Source of the DNA: Warburgia ugandensis
Taxonomy: Eukaryota; Streptophyta; Magnoliopsida; Canellales; Canellaceae
Direction of reading: 5' to 3'
Length of the DNA stretch: 64,000 nucleotides
Assembly (NCBI GenBank): GCA_035236585.1
Contig: CP141134.1
Location: 19,212,414-19,276,413 of the forward strand
The notes beneath the pieces were generated by a model. It did no database searches and had not been told where the DNA came from. It worked only from the letters and a program-made list of their open reading frames with translations. Below, in pieces: positions 11,663 to 22,679 of this stretch; position 1 is the stretch's first letter; each line of letters starts with the position of its first letter. Position numbers and translations under genes: made by a program.

Positions 11663-12844
11663 CTAAACTAGGGTAATAACCTGACTCTGCCCTTCTCTAT
11701 TAGGTTGTTCTTGTATTACTAGAGGCGGGGATAAGGTTTGGCTTAAACCTTGGTTATCTTCTGATGTGTGACCTAGAGTAGGTTGATGCGTATCAATTGA
11801 CTCTGCTTTAAGCACAGGTACAGTAGCAATTGGGCCTATATTATCATCTGATGTTTGTTCAAATAAGGTTGCTAGGTCCCGATCAAGTACATCTTCGACA
11901 TTGAAAGGCTCAATTTGAATGGCCTGCTGTATAAGAGGATCTGCTTTAGCTTCCCATCTAGAAGTGTCCATTAGAGGCACAGTATCCAACAACTCAAGCA
12001 TCTCCTCAATAGATGTGTCTTCATCAGAGTCATACAAATAGGTGGGACACGCATCTAGAGGATTAGGGTTGGATTTTTGTAAAGTGTTATGCTCTTCATC
12101 AATGGAAGTGTCTTCATAATCAGAATCAGGACATGACTCAAGTATATCGAAGTTGGAGATTTCTAAGGATGGTTGTAGACTTTGTGACTCATAAGGATCA
12201 TAAGAAATTTCCATCTTAGTATCAAGAATACATTGCTCTTTATCCTCTCTAATTTGTTTCAGTAACTCCTTAAATTCCTCCCTCCCTCGTTTTATTTCCT
12301 CATTAAACTCTTCCATCATTTGTTTTAATTTCTTATTCCTAGCAGCCATGTATTCTTGTTCTCTTATTTCACACCTATGCTGCATATTTTCTTCTAATAA
12401 TGGTTCTTCCCATAGAGAAAATGACTCATAGGGTTGGTATTGTTGTGGCATTGGGGTATTGAAAAAGGACTGATCAGGTTGAACACTTGATGGTTGACCC
12501 TGATATTCGAAATAATCATGGAAGTACTAATCAGGGTAAGACCATTGTGGTTCTTCCTAATATTGGTAATCCTGAGACCATGGTTGTTCATGATGCCTAG
12601 CCCATCCATTGGAGTTTGGATAATTTGTCTCTGAATAAAAATTGCTAGGGTATGTGAATGCATTAGGTGCACCCACTGGCTCCTGATAGTATTCATTGTA
12701 TGTGGAGCTTGATAGGGGCCAAGAAGGGGTGGAATATGGATGCTCAGAATATGTATAGTTATTATGGTATTCAGGTTGTGGCGCACTTTGCTTAGAGGCT
12801 ATTAGCCTAAGCAATTGACTTTCCATAAGATCTAACCGATCCAT
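11663..12844 (-). pseudogene. Gag-like protein of A2, C-terminal half with a coiled coil (two in-frame stops)
   Basis: One frame runs from a methionine at 12844 to the stop at 11663, about 394 codons, broken only by two stops near 12556 and 12528. The intact downstream part is 262 residues. The N-terminal part is rich in Tyr, Pro, Asn and Ser, with 'YPNSNGWARHHEQPWSQ' resembling the 'YNPgWRNHPNFSW' segment of Athila-type gag. A Glu/Lys-rich stretch (about residues 25-75 of the 262-residue part) should form a coiled coil. After acidic linkers comes 'LLDTVPLMDTSRW', similar to the pre-reverse-transcriptase spacer seen in F. The interior therefore looks like gag fused to a pol spacer by deletion. 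It is the longest open frame in the window. Confidence 0.6.
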
Positions 12845-13998
12845 CTATGAAATCTATCCCCTTCTTGATAGGCTCCTTCTTTCTTTTTTCTTTTTTTTTT
12901 TAAGATGAAAACTAACCTACATGATGCAACCTAACTTCTTAGAATGATGAACAAACAAAAGACACAATATAATCCTTGAGGCTAATAAGCAACATATTGA
13001 TTTTCTTGAAATTGTGCGGGGACAATGCTTTTAATTAGCCTAATTTAGTGCTCCTACTCTCCTTCATACTTGATTATTGCTTACTAGTTAGGTTCTTCCT
13101 AAGGTGGCTAATACAACCCTCATGTAAGGAGGCGTTTAGACCTCACAAATGTCAACAGGAGGTGAGGGTAGAGCGAGACTCTATTAGACAACCCTCATTA
13201 ACCACAGTGCTCAAAAGCTACTGGAGTGACAATAAATCAAGTCTTAATAAAAGGGTCCTATGGCCCTATAGGTCTCTTCTAATTGATTTTAATTTAAATT
13301 GAAGGGTAGGGTGGCGCACTTGAGGTGCTTATACTAGGAGGGCCAAGGAGTGGTGATGAAATTCACCCTTGATCTTATAAGGGTAGGGAGCCTTTACTAA
13401 TTAATTTCATGGCAGTTCGATCAGCATATATGTCACCTTAAAGCATTAACCGTGTCCTAAGATGCAAATAAAAGTGATAAATTAATGCAAAAACCTAAAA
13501 ATGCAACAATTATAAGAGGATGCTTGCTATATGATTTATACTACCAAACAATGCAAATTTACTCTAAATGCAAACCCTAATTTAGGAATTTAAATGAGTG
13601 AGGTGACTTACAGTGGGGTTTCTGATGAAGATTAAGTGTGGGCTACCTTATCCCACACTTGCCCTGTATTATTACAACCCTTTAAAAATAAAAAATGAAA
13701 ATTACAAAGGGCCTCATGACAAGCTTCACTCAAAAGAGAAAAAAAATCCTAATCTAGGAAAGCAGGGAAATTTTCATGTTGATGAAGATTTTCTTGCCAA
13801 TTTTTTCCACTTTCCTGTTTCTTAAAAAAGAAAATTTAGAAATAAGTACCAATTTCAGGAAATTAGGTGGTTATGCACTAAAAAAAATTGAAAAATGCAC
13901 CTAAAATGCAATTTCTAATATTTTGATTTTTCTGATTTTTTTCAATTGTTGAATTCTTTTGGATTTTTAATTAAATTTTATCAAAACTCCTTTGCAAG
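12845..13998 (-). other. Leader of A2
   Basis: Untranslated region between primer site and gag-like frame. On the minus strand it carries 'gggttgtaataatacagg' (plus coordinates about 13662-13681), the leader block also present in D, B and E. No gene seen. Confidence 0.65.
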
Positions 13999-14016
13999 TC
14001 CCCGACAACGGTGCCA
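13999..14016 (-). other. Primer binding site of A2 (tRNA-Asp)
   Basis: On the minus strand it reads TGGCACCGTTGTCGGGGA, 16 of 18 identical to the complement of the tRNA-Asp 3' end, and both differences are transitions. It starts seven bases from the LTR and is the best-preserved primer site in the window. Confidence 0.85.
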
Positions 14017-14022
14017 AAAACT

Positions 14023-15676
14023 TGTTGATGTTTTTCACAAGTGCATGGGCTATTGTATTATAGCTATGCAAATACAGGTCGAACCCACAGGGACTCGCTT
14101 TAGAAATTTAGAGTTTTTAATAAAATTTAATTATTTAAAACCTAATGAAAATAACAAAACTAACCTAACTATTCAGATTTATTCAAATGATGCACTTTAC
14201 ATAACTTTCAACTCCATAAATTAAAACCAATTAACATCTCTGAATTACACTGTCAAAAGATGGATAAAATAAAGCTTAAATGGAACAGGGACATAGATGT
14301 AATTAAATAGGGGACACATATGTAATTAATGGAATTGAACAGAAATGTCATTGCATTTAAACAAGAAGGGAAAAACTATAATTTTATTCAAAATATGTTT
14401 TTTAACAAAAACCAGATGAAAACCCAACGAAGAAGATGACCGGTGAATGGAGGAGATGGATCCGGAGGAGGGAGAAGAGGGCAGCGATGCGGGAAGAAAC
14501 CTAGTTCAGGTGTCCTTCTCCGAGACGTCCGAAGATTGTGGAAGGCTTGGATCTAGACTGGGTGCTGACTGGGAGTCTGGTGGAATGAGAAGGGCGCCTG
14601 GCTTTTGGACATCTGGTCTGGGTTCTTGCCTGGGCGTGCAAAGGGGTGCAGTCGCCTTCCCTGTGAAAAAGAAAATGATGCCCCTACTGGGTGTCCACCT
14701 GATCAGGCCGGGGAAGATGACGTCTGGCCTGATCTATGCTAGAAACTGGGTGTCCGAAGAAAATCTGGGCGTTGGATCACTAGTGATGTAGAGATGGGGA
14801 ATTGGGTTGGTGCTTGGTCTGGTGTGATGGAGAAGCAAAGAGAGATATAGAGTAGAGGAGAGGGGATAAAGAGAAACGAGTTGGGGAAGAGAGAGCGTGG
14901 GAGTGAATGAGAAAGAGCAATATGGGAAAGAGAATGAGAAAAATAGGGGAACTAGGTGCTGGTACTGGAAGAGATGGGGTAATGATGTTGTGAGCTGGTG
15001 TGTGGAGAAGGACAGAGTTGAGAGGGTGAGCAGAACCGATTTGGGCTTAACCTTGATCGTTGAAGAGTAAAACAGAGGGGGGACTGGTTGTTGGTGTGGA
15101 GGCTAGGCAGGTAAGGTAATGCGTAAACAGAAGAAGAGAGGGAAAAGAACGTAGGAAAGGTGGTGCTTGAAAGGAAAAAAAAAGGGAAAAAAAAAAGATA
15201 AAGAGGCAAGTGGTGAGAATGAGAAAGTGGAACAAAGTGAAAAAATTACAAGGAAAGCTAAGACAACAAAAAAAAAACTCCTCCCTCCATACGGCTCCTC
15301 CCTTTATAATTTTTTTTCTTCCTTATTTTTCTCTAACAAACTCCTCTTATCATCTAGGACTTTTCTTCTTTCTCTATTTCAATTAGGACTCTTCCTCTTC
15401 TATTTCAATTAGGATTCTTCCTCTTGATCTGCACTGTTAAAATTAGATCTGATCCATCCAACCCTCCTTTAGTTGATCTGTAAAATAAAAGAATAAATTA
15501 GAATCATCAAAATCGTACATTAATCCTCTAATAAACTCCAATGATCATCTAACCATTGATTTTGAGAAAATTAAGGTTTGGATGGTCAATCAAGCTAAAT
15601 TTTGCAATTTGGATTGTTAGATGATCTAATTGAATGCTAAACTAGGGGTCTTTTAGCCAAAAATGAACACTTAACA
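14023..15676 (-). repeat. LTR of A2 (5' LTR in element orientation)
   Basis: Partner of 7985-9616, starting TGTTGATG and ending TTAACA on the plus strand. It contains the corresponding GC-rich island and the 114-codon antisense frame at 14447-14791. Confidence 0.88.
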
Positions 15677-16654
15677 TGAAGTAAAACAGAAACTGTAGTA
15701 GTTAAATAGGCCTTGGAAAAGTAATTAATAGTTAGATCAAATTTGATAGTTAAAGGTACATGTGATTTGTAGAAAGAAAAAGTTTCTTATGGTTCAGTAA
15801 AAAACACTTCAAAAAGAAACTCCTATCTTAAAGGGAACTACTTATATAATTGTTGTTTGTCCACAATGTAGTTGACAACTTTTTGATAACATTTTCATAA
15901 TAAGGAATCACTCTTTGATTATTTAAATTGAGTTGTATTTCATTGATGCCAGATCTTAGGTTGTTTTTGATATTTTTACCATGTCTTGTAAATTGTACCT
16001 TTTAATTGTTTCTATGGCATGATGAAACTCTAATTTAGGGACCAATGTTTCATATGCCTGGAAAATCCTTGCATTATCTCTAAGTTTAAAACTAGGCAGA
16101 TACACTATAAATTGATGTGCTTGAAAGTTCCAACATTTCTAATTTATGTTTCTCTCACTTTGAAAATGGGAGAACAAAGCATCTCTTTGTTGTTATCATC
16201 ATTGGGATGTTTCTTACATTTGTTGATGTAGGTCAATTGGTTGTGAGGAGACTTCATGTAACTCTCTTTTCTCAACCCCAGTTCATGGATATGTGGTGAA
16301 TCCTCTCTGCTATTCTATTAGCTTTTATAGGTGTTTATACAAAATTTCTTATGAAGAAGAATAATGACGGTCTAAACTGATTCATTCTTTCTAGGCCTTG
16401 TTTTCTATTCAGGTAAACATTTTTCACTTCTATAAGTAACCAACTTTATCAAATAAATGGGAAACCTCAATAAATTCATTTTAAAGTAGATTCAATCTCA
16501 TCAACATTAGACAAACTTTAGTTCTTAAGAGATTATTCTGCTTAAAGATAAGTACTTTACCTCTTTGCAGCTTTAGGCACCTTAGAATATGTCAAGAACC
16601 ATATCTCAATGATCGAAAGGTAGTTTACCACACATACTCCAAATATAATATGAT
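15677..16654. other. CACTA interior, unclassified
   Basis: No transposon protein recognised. A plus-strand frame at 16117-16299 encodes 60 residues with a hydrophobic stretch ('LFVVIIIGMFLTF'), and the same frame continues past one stop with 'ILSAILLAFIGVYTKFLM'. This could be a membrane-protein fragment captured from the host, but no family was identified. Confidence 0.3.
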
Positions 16655-17020
16655 GCCGAGATCATCATCATCAAGACCTTATCCCAATTAGGGGTCGGCC
16701 AGATGAATCTTATTCTGCCATTCCTCTCTATTGAGTACAATGTCTTCATTTAGTCCCAAAGTTTTTAAATCTTTTCTCACCACTTTTATCCACATTCTTT
16801 TAGGCCTTCCCCTAGCCCTTTTAGAACCTTCTACATGTATTGCCTCTCTCCATCTAACCAGTGCCGTTTTCGGTCTCCTTTGGACATGTTCAAACCATCT
16901 AAGTCTAATCTCCCTCATCTTGTTACCTATTGGTGCTACCCTTAAGTGTCCTATTATGTTTTCATTCCTAATTCTATCCTTTCTAGAAAATATCTCTTGA
17001 CCTACATCCTCAATTTACAC
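16655..17020 (-). pseudogene. 5'-truncated LINE (plant L1-type), reverse transcriptase C-terminus and 3' tail
   Basis: The minus strand encodes the conserved C-terminal tail of plant L1-like reverse transcriptases: 'MREIRLRWFEHVQRRP', then 'RARGRPKRMWIKVVRKDL', ending 'HLADP' with a stop near 16688. Upstream in frame is 'NENIIGHLRVAPIGNKM'. The 3' end has the familiar 'ggccgacccctaattgggat' followed by a short TGATGATGAT tail. The rest of the LINE is missing, as expected from incomplete target-primed reverse transcription. Target duplications were not resolved. Confidence 0.85.
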
Positions 17021-17781
17021 ATGTTTTGACATGAATTATAAGAAACCAATGCCTTGCATATCACTCAGTGATAGTAGTAACATCGACATAAACAAAGCAA
17101 TACATTGTTTCTAGGCTAGAGTGAACAACTAATTAGTGAAAATAAACATGAAAACTTAAAGAACCTCTGAAGATCCAAAGCAATAAAATTGCACTTAGAG
17201 TAGCATTCTTATCAGCAGATGTGCATTAACTCAAAGAACATTCAACAAAATTATGATATATCGTAATACACTGCTCGCAGATACCAAAAAATACAAATAA
17301 GTGCAACCACAGCCACACTTAGTTTGTTAAAACTAGCCCATCAAAGTTGGGTTTCAGCGTGAATCGTGAAAAACTCATGGAGAGCATTGGTTTGAAATCA
17401 AAGATTTGGGAAACTTAGAACTTAAAAGTCTCGTCAACTTGAAATAGGCATATGCTTTTGTGTCAAATTATATTGAATTTCAATAGTTTCCAAGCTGGCA
17501 AATATTATTCTAAGAAGAATCCTATCTCTTTAGGCAACCAATTGATCCGTCCCAATAATGATGCCATGGAGGACTTGAGACTATAGAAATCCTCAAGATC
17601 TAGAAAAAGTAGATTCAAATTAATAATCTCATCATTTTCCTACTTTGAGGAAATGCAGTTTTCGACTAAGAGAATAAGCTTTTTAATATGAGAAGAGAGC
17701 AATGCAGGCATCATATGGTGCCTTGTGTTTCTTCTGTGCAATCCAGTTTGATCTATTGAGCAAGGTTGGGGCCCACATTCT

Positions 17782-17783
<2 letters not shown>
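17021..17783. other. CACTA interior, nothing recognised
   Basis: AT-rich non-coding sequence on both strands between the LINE and the microsatellite. No recognisable protein similarity. Confidence 0.5.

Positions 17784-17868
<85 letters not shown>
17784..17868. repeat. (TC)n microsatellite, about 42 units
   Basis: A nearly uninterrupted TC run. The sequence just before it ('gatctattgagcaaggttgggg') is a diverged version of the unit duplicated immediately downstream. The run therefore looks like one expanded tract in a three-copy array. Confidence 0.95.
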
Positions 17869-17870
<2 letters not shown>

Positions 17871-18133
17871 GCCCGTCTTCTTCTTCTTCTCACTTTCTTT
17901 GCATCAGCTACTATAGTGTCTTGATCTGTTGGGCAAGGTGGGTGCACACATTCTCTCTCTCTCTTCTTGCATTGGGTAGCAAAGGGTTTTGATTTGTCTA
18001 CCTGCCCGTCTTCTTCTTCTTCTCACTTTCTTTGCATCAGCTACTATAGTGTCTTGATCTGTTGGGCAAGGTGGGTGCACACATTCTCTCTCTCTCTTCT
18101 TGCATTGGGTAGCAAAGGGTTTTGATTTGTCTA
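17868..18133. repeat. Exact 133-bp tandem duplication
   Basis: The unit 17868-18000 is repeated without a difference at 18001-18133. It begins cctgcccgtcttcttc and ends gggttttgatttgtcta. Each unit carries its own short TC tract. The absence of differences shows the duplication is very recent or is maintained, compared with the heavily decayed surroundings. Confidence 0.97.
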
Positions 18134-18249
18134 TGTGTGGGGGGGTGGGGGGATTTGCTTTAGGTAATTGAGGGAAAGATTGATCTATTCAATGGAGGGT
18201 GAGGTGGGTGGTTGCATCAAGTATAGAGGGGAAGACCGGTCTATTCAGT

Positions 18250-18637
18250 GGGATGGGGGGGCTTGTTGCTTTATAGTTCATACTATATAGGATGATTTTT
18301 AAAAAAACCAACCTATATTGCTTATATGTGGGACAATTTTCAAAAAGTTGTTTTATATTTAATACTATATAGCATGGTTTTTTAAAAATCATTCTATATT
18401 GATTACTATACATAGGACAATTTTCATGTGCCCTTCTTCTAATATAGGATGGTTTTAAAAAAATGATCTTATGTTATCCTTGGATCTCACTCGCAGTCTC
18501 TCTCTCTCCCTCAATTATTATTTGAATGACACAAGACAGTTTCTATAAAAACGTCTTCTATATTTTCCTGTATATAAGACAGTTTGTATTAAATTATTGG
18601 ATGGTTTGTTAGAACCCATCCTATGTTCTCTATAGTG
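18250..18637. mobile_element. Orphan end of a second CACTA-like element
   Basis: Ends in TATAGTG (complement CACTATA) at 18637. It is preceded by subterminal units such as 'ataggatggttttaaaaaaatgatcttat' in pieces, plus related 'ctatataggatgattttt' and 'aagacagttt' motifs. These resemble, but are not the same as, the subterminal repeats of the main element. No matching left end was found; a CACTATAAATTG at 16104 shares only the first eight bases. It is probably a truncated nested element. Confidence 0.45.
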
Positions 18638-18964
18638 ACATTTATAATAGTTTTTCACTATTCTCTAGATCTTGAAAATCTTAGTAACTTATGATGGGCA
18701 AAGGGGGCTTCCATCCCTTATTTCCCTATCCATGACATAAAATCTTCCAAGGCATGAAGATAAATTAATTAATTGGTATGACACGTGATGCATAAACTAA
18801 TTAATTATACAACTCCATCAATTATAAACATCAAATGTTACATGCATTTTAATTTGTCCCATCGATTAGATATGATCCAACTAAATAACCCGCCTCACCA
18901 GCTTCATGCACATAATCCATCTCATTCTCTCTCATTAGATCGATTGATGGCATTATTGTAGGAA
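18638..18964. other. CACTA interior, nothing recognised
   Basis: AT-rich non-coding sequence downstream (minus strand) of the transposase pseudogene. Confidence 0.5.
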
Positions 18965-21900
18965 TAGAATGGTAATCAATTACAATCATCATCATTGTAA
19001 AAGTCCCTTAGGGAGGTTGATAAAATAGTTGATCATTTCATATCATGTCCTTCTTGTACATAAAATACTTGTTTTACTTGAGATGCCAAAATCAAATGAT
19101 CTCTTTAAAAGGTGATCATATTGATGTCAACCAATGTTAATCCAAGAGTATCAGTTTTGATTCTATCTTTGTTGTGTTCTACCCAATCGCACTTAAACAC
19201 AGCCACTATTTTGCTAGTATAATCCAGCACCCATATCTCACATACAATTGGGTTGTTGTCATTTGAACTAGAAAGGAAAGTAGCTTTAGCAACTAAGCTA
19301 ACACTGCTACCTTGTTGTGCTCTTGAGTTGTCATGGTATTTTGTATAAAACTGATAGCCATGGATGGCATATCCCTCATACTTTATTACTTTTGGTCAAA
19401 GTCCCATCTCCATGTAGTCCAAGGATTCAAAAATACTATGACCTGGACCATATCATTGATTTAAAACTTGTATATAACATTACTTAAGTGAGATGATTAA
19501 TGTATATGTTCATATGCAATCTAAATCAATTAATTGAAGAAGAAATAATTTATTATAATTAATTACCTTTTGATGAAGCCAAGTAGTGAAGGAGCAATAA
19601 TGCTCATCTTGTAACCACTTTTGTTTCTTTACATCTCTTGGATTCCTCTCTTTCAGAAAGTCCAGATGAAAATTATATATAAAGTGCATACAATTAATAC
19701 ATTACCTTTGAACATATATAGAAAAATGTAAAGAAAAAACCTTAAAGAGAGAGCTTTAATTACTTACTCGTATGGCTGAACTCCATCGACATTAATGTTT
19801 CTTATGACATAAAGGTGTGCCTAGTCCCATTCCTTGTGATTGATAGTTGATACACGACCACTAGAGAGAGGTTCACCAAATTTTGGATCATTTAATCTAC
19901 ATGATCATTTCTTTCCGCTCCTAATAAATACTTAGTGAAAAACTCCACAGATGTAACATTCAGTGATACACTCATTTGGTTGATTGTGATTTCATACATA
20001 CCCTTTTAACCCCTTCATGTACTTCTCAAACAAGTACATCCATCATAAATAAATAGCTCATCAAAGACTAACCCCATCAATGATGTGCACTGTTAAGTGT
20101 ACCATGATATCAAAGAATGATGGTGCGAAGATTGTTTCAAGCTTGCTTAAGGTTGTTACTAGATGGTCCTGGATTTCTTGTAATTTTGAAATATTCACCA
20201 CCTTCTTGCACAAAGTATTAAAGAAGCAGTATAATTTAGCTATAGATCTTCTAACTTTATCGAGCAACATTGAACGTATTGCTACAGGCAGGAGTTGTAG
20301 CATCAATGCATGATAATCATGTGACTTCATCCTTAAGAGTTTTAGCTCTTAGATGGAGACAATGTTACTAAAGCTTGAAGAGTACCCACATGGGACATTG
20401 ATCTTTGAAAGAGATTTACACACTATTATTATATCCTCTTTGCAAAGTTCATAATTTTCTTTAAGCAAGCATGTTCCTTGGTTGCTCCTATCTTGTGGAT
20501 GCAACCTTCTATTTAAACCCATTATCATAAAATCCATATGAGCTGTAAGTCTGTCCTTTGTTTTTTCCTAGCATGTTGAGCAAAGTACCAATCAAGCTTT
20601 CACATACATTCTTCTCAATGTGCATGATATCAAGCACATGTTGCATGCCCAGGGATTTTTAGTATGCAAGTTCAATGAATATTGACTTCTTCTTCCAACA
20701 ACTTTTAGAGTTGATTTCATATGTACACTTAATTGCCTTCTTCTTCTCCCATGAGACATTAAATTTCTCAACCTATTTTAATACTTGTCGTCCATTCAAC
20801 TCTTTGGAGGTGTGCTAATCTTTGCACTACTATTAAATTCCTCCTTCTTAAAATGGTATATATGGTTTCTATGCAAGTTAAGTGTCTTAGGAATGCCAAC
20901 TTCTTGCCATATTAAAGTTGTAAGGCACACATTTGGTCACTACAAATAGGCAGGCATTGTATTCCTTCACTATGCATCCTACCAAATAATGGTACACAGA
21001 AAGTCATTTATTGACCGCAGTAATACAGTTTTAATGGTGAACTTATCTTTCTTGTATGAATCATAAACTTCAAACCTTACTTGCCACAATGTCCTAAATC
21101 ATTGATCAACAGAGCCAAGTACATGCCAATGACATTTCCAATCTGCATGAGACTCGATATTAAAATAATTAACATCATGAGTTTCCTCTTCATGCACAAC
21201 AATGTTGGAAGATTATAGCAAACTATTATAATAGGCAATAACTATACTTGCTGCTCATATAACCATGAGGATTAATCCCATATGCAAATATTGCAAGTTG
21301 TAGAAATGGGCCACATGAAGTCTATAAGCTTCCACACTAGGCTATTTGCTAGCTGGCATAAATAGTTATTATCTACACTCTCCTTAGCATGCCATACTAG
21401 TTTCTTCCATGTCTCTTTGATACAAAATGTTCTTCAAAATCTTGGAATGGTGAAAAATACCATAGAACCTTTGCAGGAGTATCTTTCACTTATTGATTAG
21501 TTGAATTCTTCTTTAGCTTCCATCTTGAATGGCCACAAGTTGGGAATATAGTTTGTCTTTGTGCTCCTTCTTGTATAAGATGTAGTCATAAGGATAGGAT
21601 GCATCTTTCCATACTTCAAATCCTAGTGTAGCCAGGGTTTAATTTTCCTCCCATGTCAAGTTAGTTAGTTTATTCTCCTTCACCAACATTTTGCTAATCA
21701 TTTTCAATGATTTTGTAAAACCTTGATATGAAAAACTAAATCTCGCTTTCACATTGTAAAGTTCTACCACTGTAGACAACTTAGTATAATCTATACAGCC
21801 AACATACAATGGTTCATCAGCTTCATCTAATGTAATCTAGAATTTGTTTGAGATTGTCCTATATGTCATCATATACATCTCGAAACATCGGTGCACATGT

Positions 21901-22115
21901 ACTACTATCATAAGCTCCATTGAAGCACATATGTTCTCTCAACTCACCTATAGTAACCTTTCTTCAGGTTAACACAAATCGAGCATAGACATTGCATACA
22001 ATTACAATCACCACTTGCCCTAAGTGCAAACTCTATGAACTTTTCTACTCCGTCCTCATATTATCTTGATGATCTTTTCACAGTCATCCAATCGTATTTG
22101 TGTGTTTTCCCAAAG
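18965..22115 (-). pseudogene. TNP2-type CACTA transposase (TnpD-like), heavily decayed
   Basis: The minus strand shows the domain order of plant TNP2 transposases. First is a transposase-associated N-terminus near 22100-21930 ('YEDGVEKFIEFALRASGDC'). The Transposase_21 core follows near 21080-20980 ('EVYDSYKKDKFTIKTVLLR', 'INDF'). Next is the hallmark 'LDIMHIEKNVCESLIGTLLN' at about 20569-20630, then the frames at 20537-20349 and 20330-20061 ('KSHDYHALMLQLLPVAIRS', 'FFDIMVHLTVHI'). A DUF4216-like tail follows near 19300-19020 ('VFKCDWVEH', 'LGLTLVDIN', 'LILASQVKQVFYV'). The enzyme would cut and rejoin CACTA ends in the nucleus. Many stops and frameshifts, plus an uncertain intron pattern, show it is dead. 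Confidence 0.82.
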
Positions 22116-22429
22116 TTGAAGTTGAAATTTATGTAAAGACTTTTCTATACATGAAAAGATTAATAATATTGGTCCAGCCATTCAACCAAAAACCTGGTGT
22201 GCATAGAAAATGTATATACAATTGAAAAAATATATGTATTAGAGGACTCATTTTTTCATATAACCATAATCATCAAATAAATTAATCATATGAAAAAAAC
22301 AATAAAGAATACATAACCAAACCAATATCAACCAAGAAAATATAAGTTTGGGACAAAACATACATAAATCCAACTCAATCTTGGAGTTTTTCATTAAAGT
22401 AGTCGAGAGTAAAAAATTATAGGTTGAAC

Positions 22430-22676
22430 TTTATGTTGTTTGAAAAACAAGATATAAAGGACGATTTCTAAAAAGTATATTGAACTTGAAATTTAAGACC
22501 ATTTTCTAAAAACCATCTTATGAAATTCAACATTATAAGACGATTTCTAAAAATTGTCTTATATAATTTTTTACAGGATGTTTTTGTGAAAACTTTCTTA
22601 TAATGTCATATTTTATAAGATGGTTTTCAAAAACCATCTTTTTTAACTGTCTTATAAAACCTCAATTTTATTACTG
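22430..22676. repeat. Right terminal inverted repeat and subterminal palindromes of the CACTA element
   Basis: The TIR is 22661-22676. Inside it lie units such as 'ataagacgatttctaaaaa' and a long near-palindrome at 22615-22640 pairing ATAAGATGGTTTT with AAAACCATCTT. They match the left-end units in sequence and spacing. Confidence 0.82.
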
Positions 22677-22679
22677 TGC

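Larger units (their letters stand above)
7985..15676 (-). mobile_element. Element A2: non-autonomous Athila-related LTR retrotransposon (gag only)
   Basis: Two direct repeats of about 1.65 kb (7985-9616 and 14023-15676) start TGTTGATG and end TTTACA or TTAACA on the plus strand. Read on the minus strand, the internal region begins with a tRNA-Asp primer site (13999-14016) next to the right LTR and ends with a polypurine tract next to the left LTR, so the element points left. The interior is only 4.4 kb and holds one gag-like frame. No protease, reverse transcriptase, RNase H or integrase was found, so it would need enzymes from relatives. The LTRs differ by roughly 6-7% in the stretches compared by eye. 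Flanks are ccaag and tgaag, only a partial match for a 5-bp target duplication. Confidence 0.85.
3238..22676 (-). mobile_element. CACTA (En/Spm-type) DNA transposon with nested insertions
   Basis: The ends are imperfect terminal inverted repeats, CACTACTACAATGAG on the left and CAGTAATAAAATTGAG when the right end is read inward. They are flanked by a 3-bp target duplication, TGC at 3235-3237 and 22677-22679. Both ends carry clustered palindromic subterminal repeats, as CACTA elements do. The host leader reads continuously across the insertion when compared with element E. Genes run on the minus strand: a TNP2-type transposase near the right end and a second spliced gene near the left end. About 7.7 kb of its length is a nested LTR retrotransposon, so the element itself was roughly 11 kb. 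Both genes are broken, so it could move only with help from another copy. Confidence 0.88.

Noticed and set aside
16104..16120. CACTATAAATTG as a left end for the orphan CACTA
   Set aside because: Only the first eight bases match the inverted right end, and no subterminal repeats follow.
17702..17992. Open frames of Leu-Ser and Arg-Glu repeats on both strands
   Set aside because: They are translations of the TC tract and the duplicated unit, not genes.
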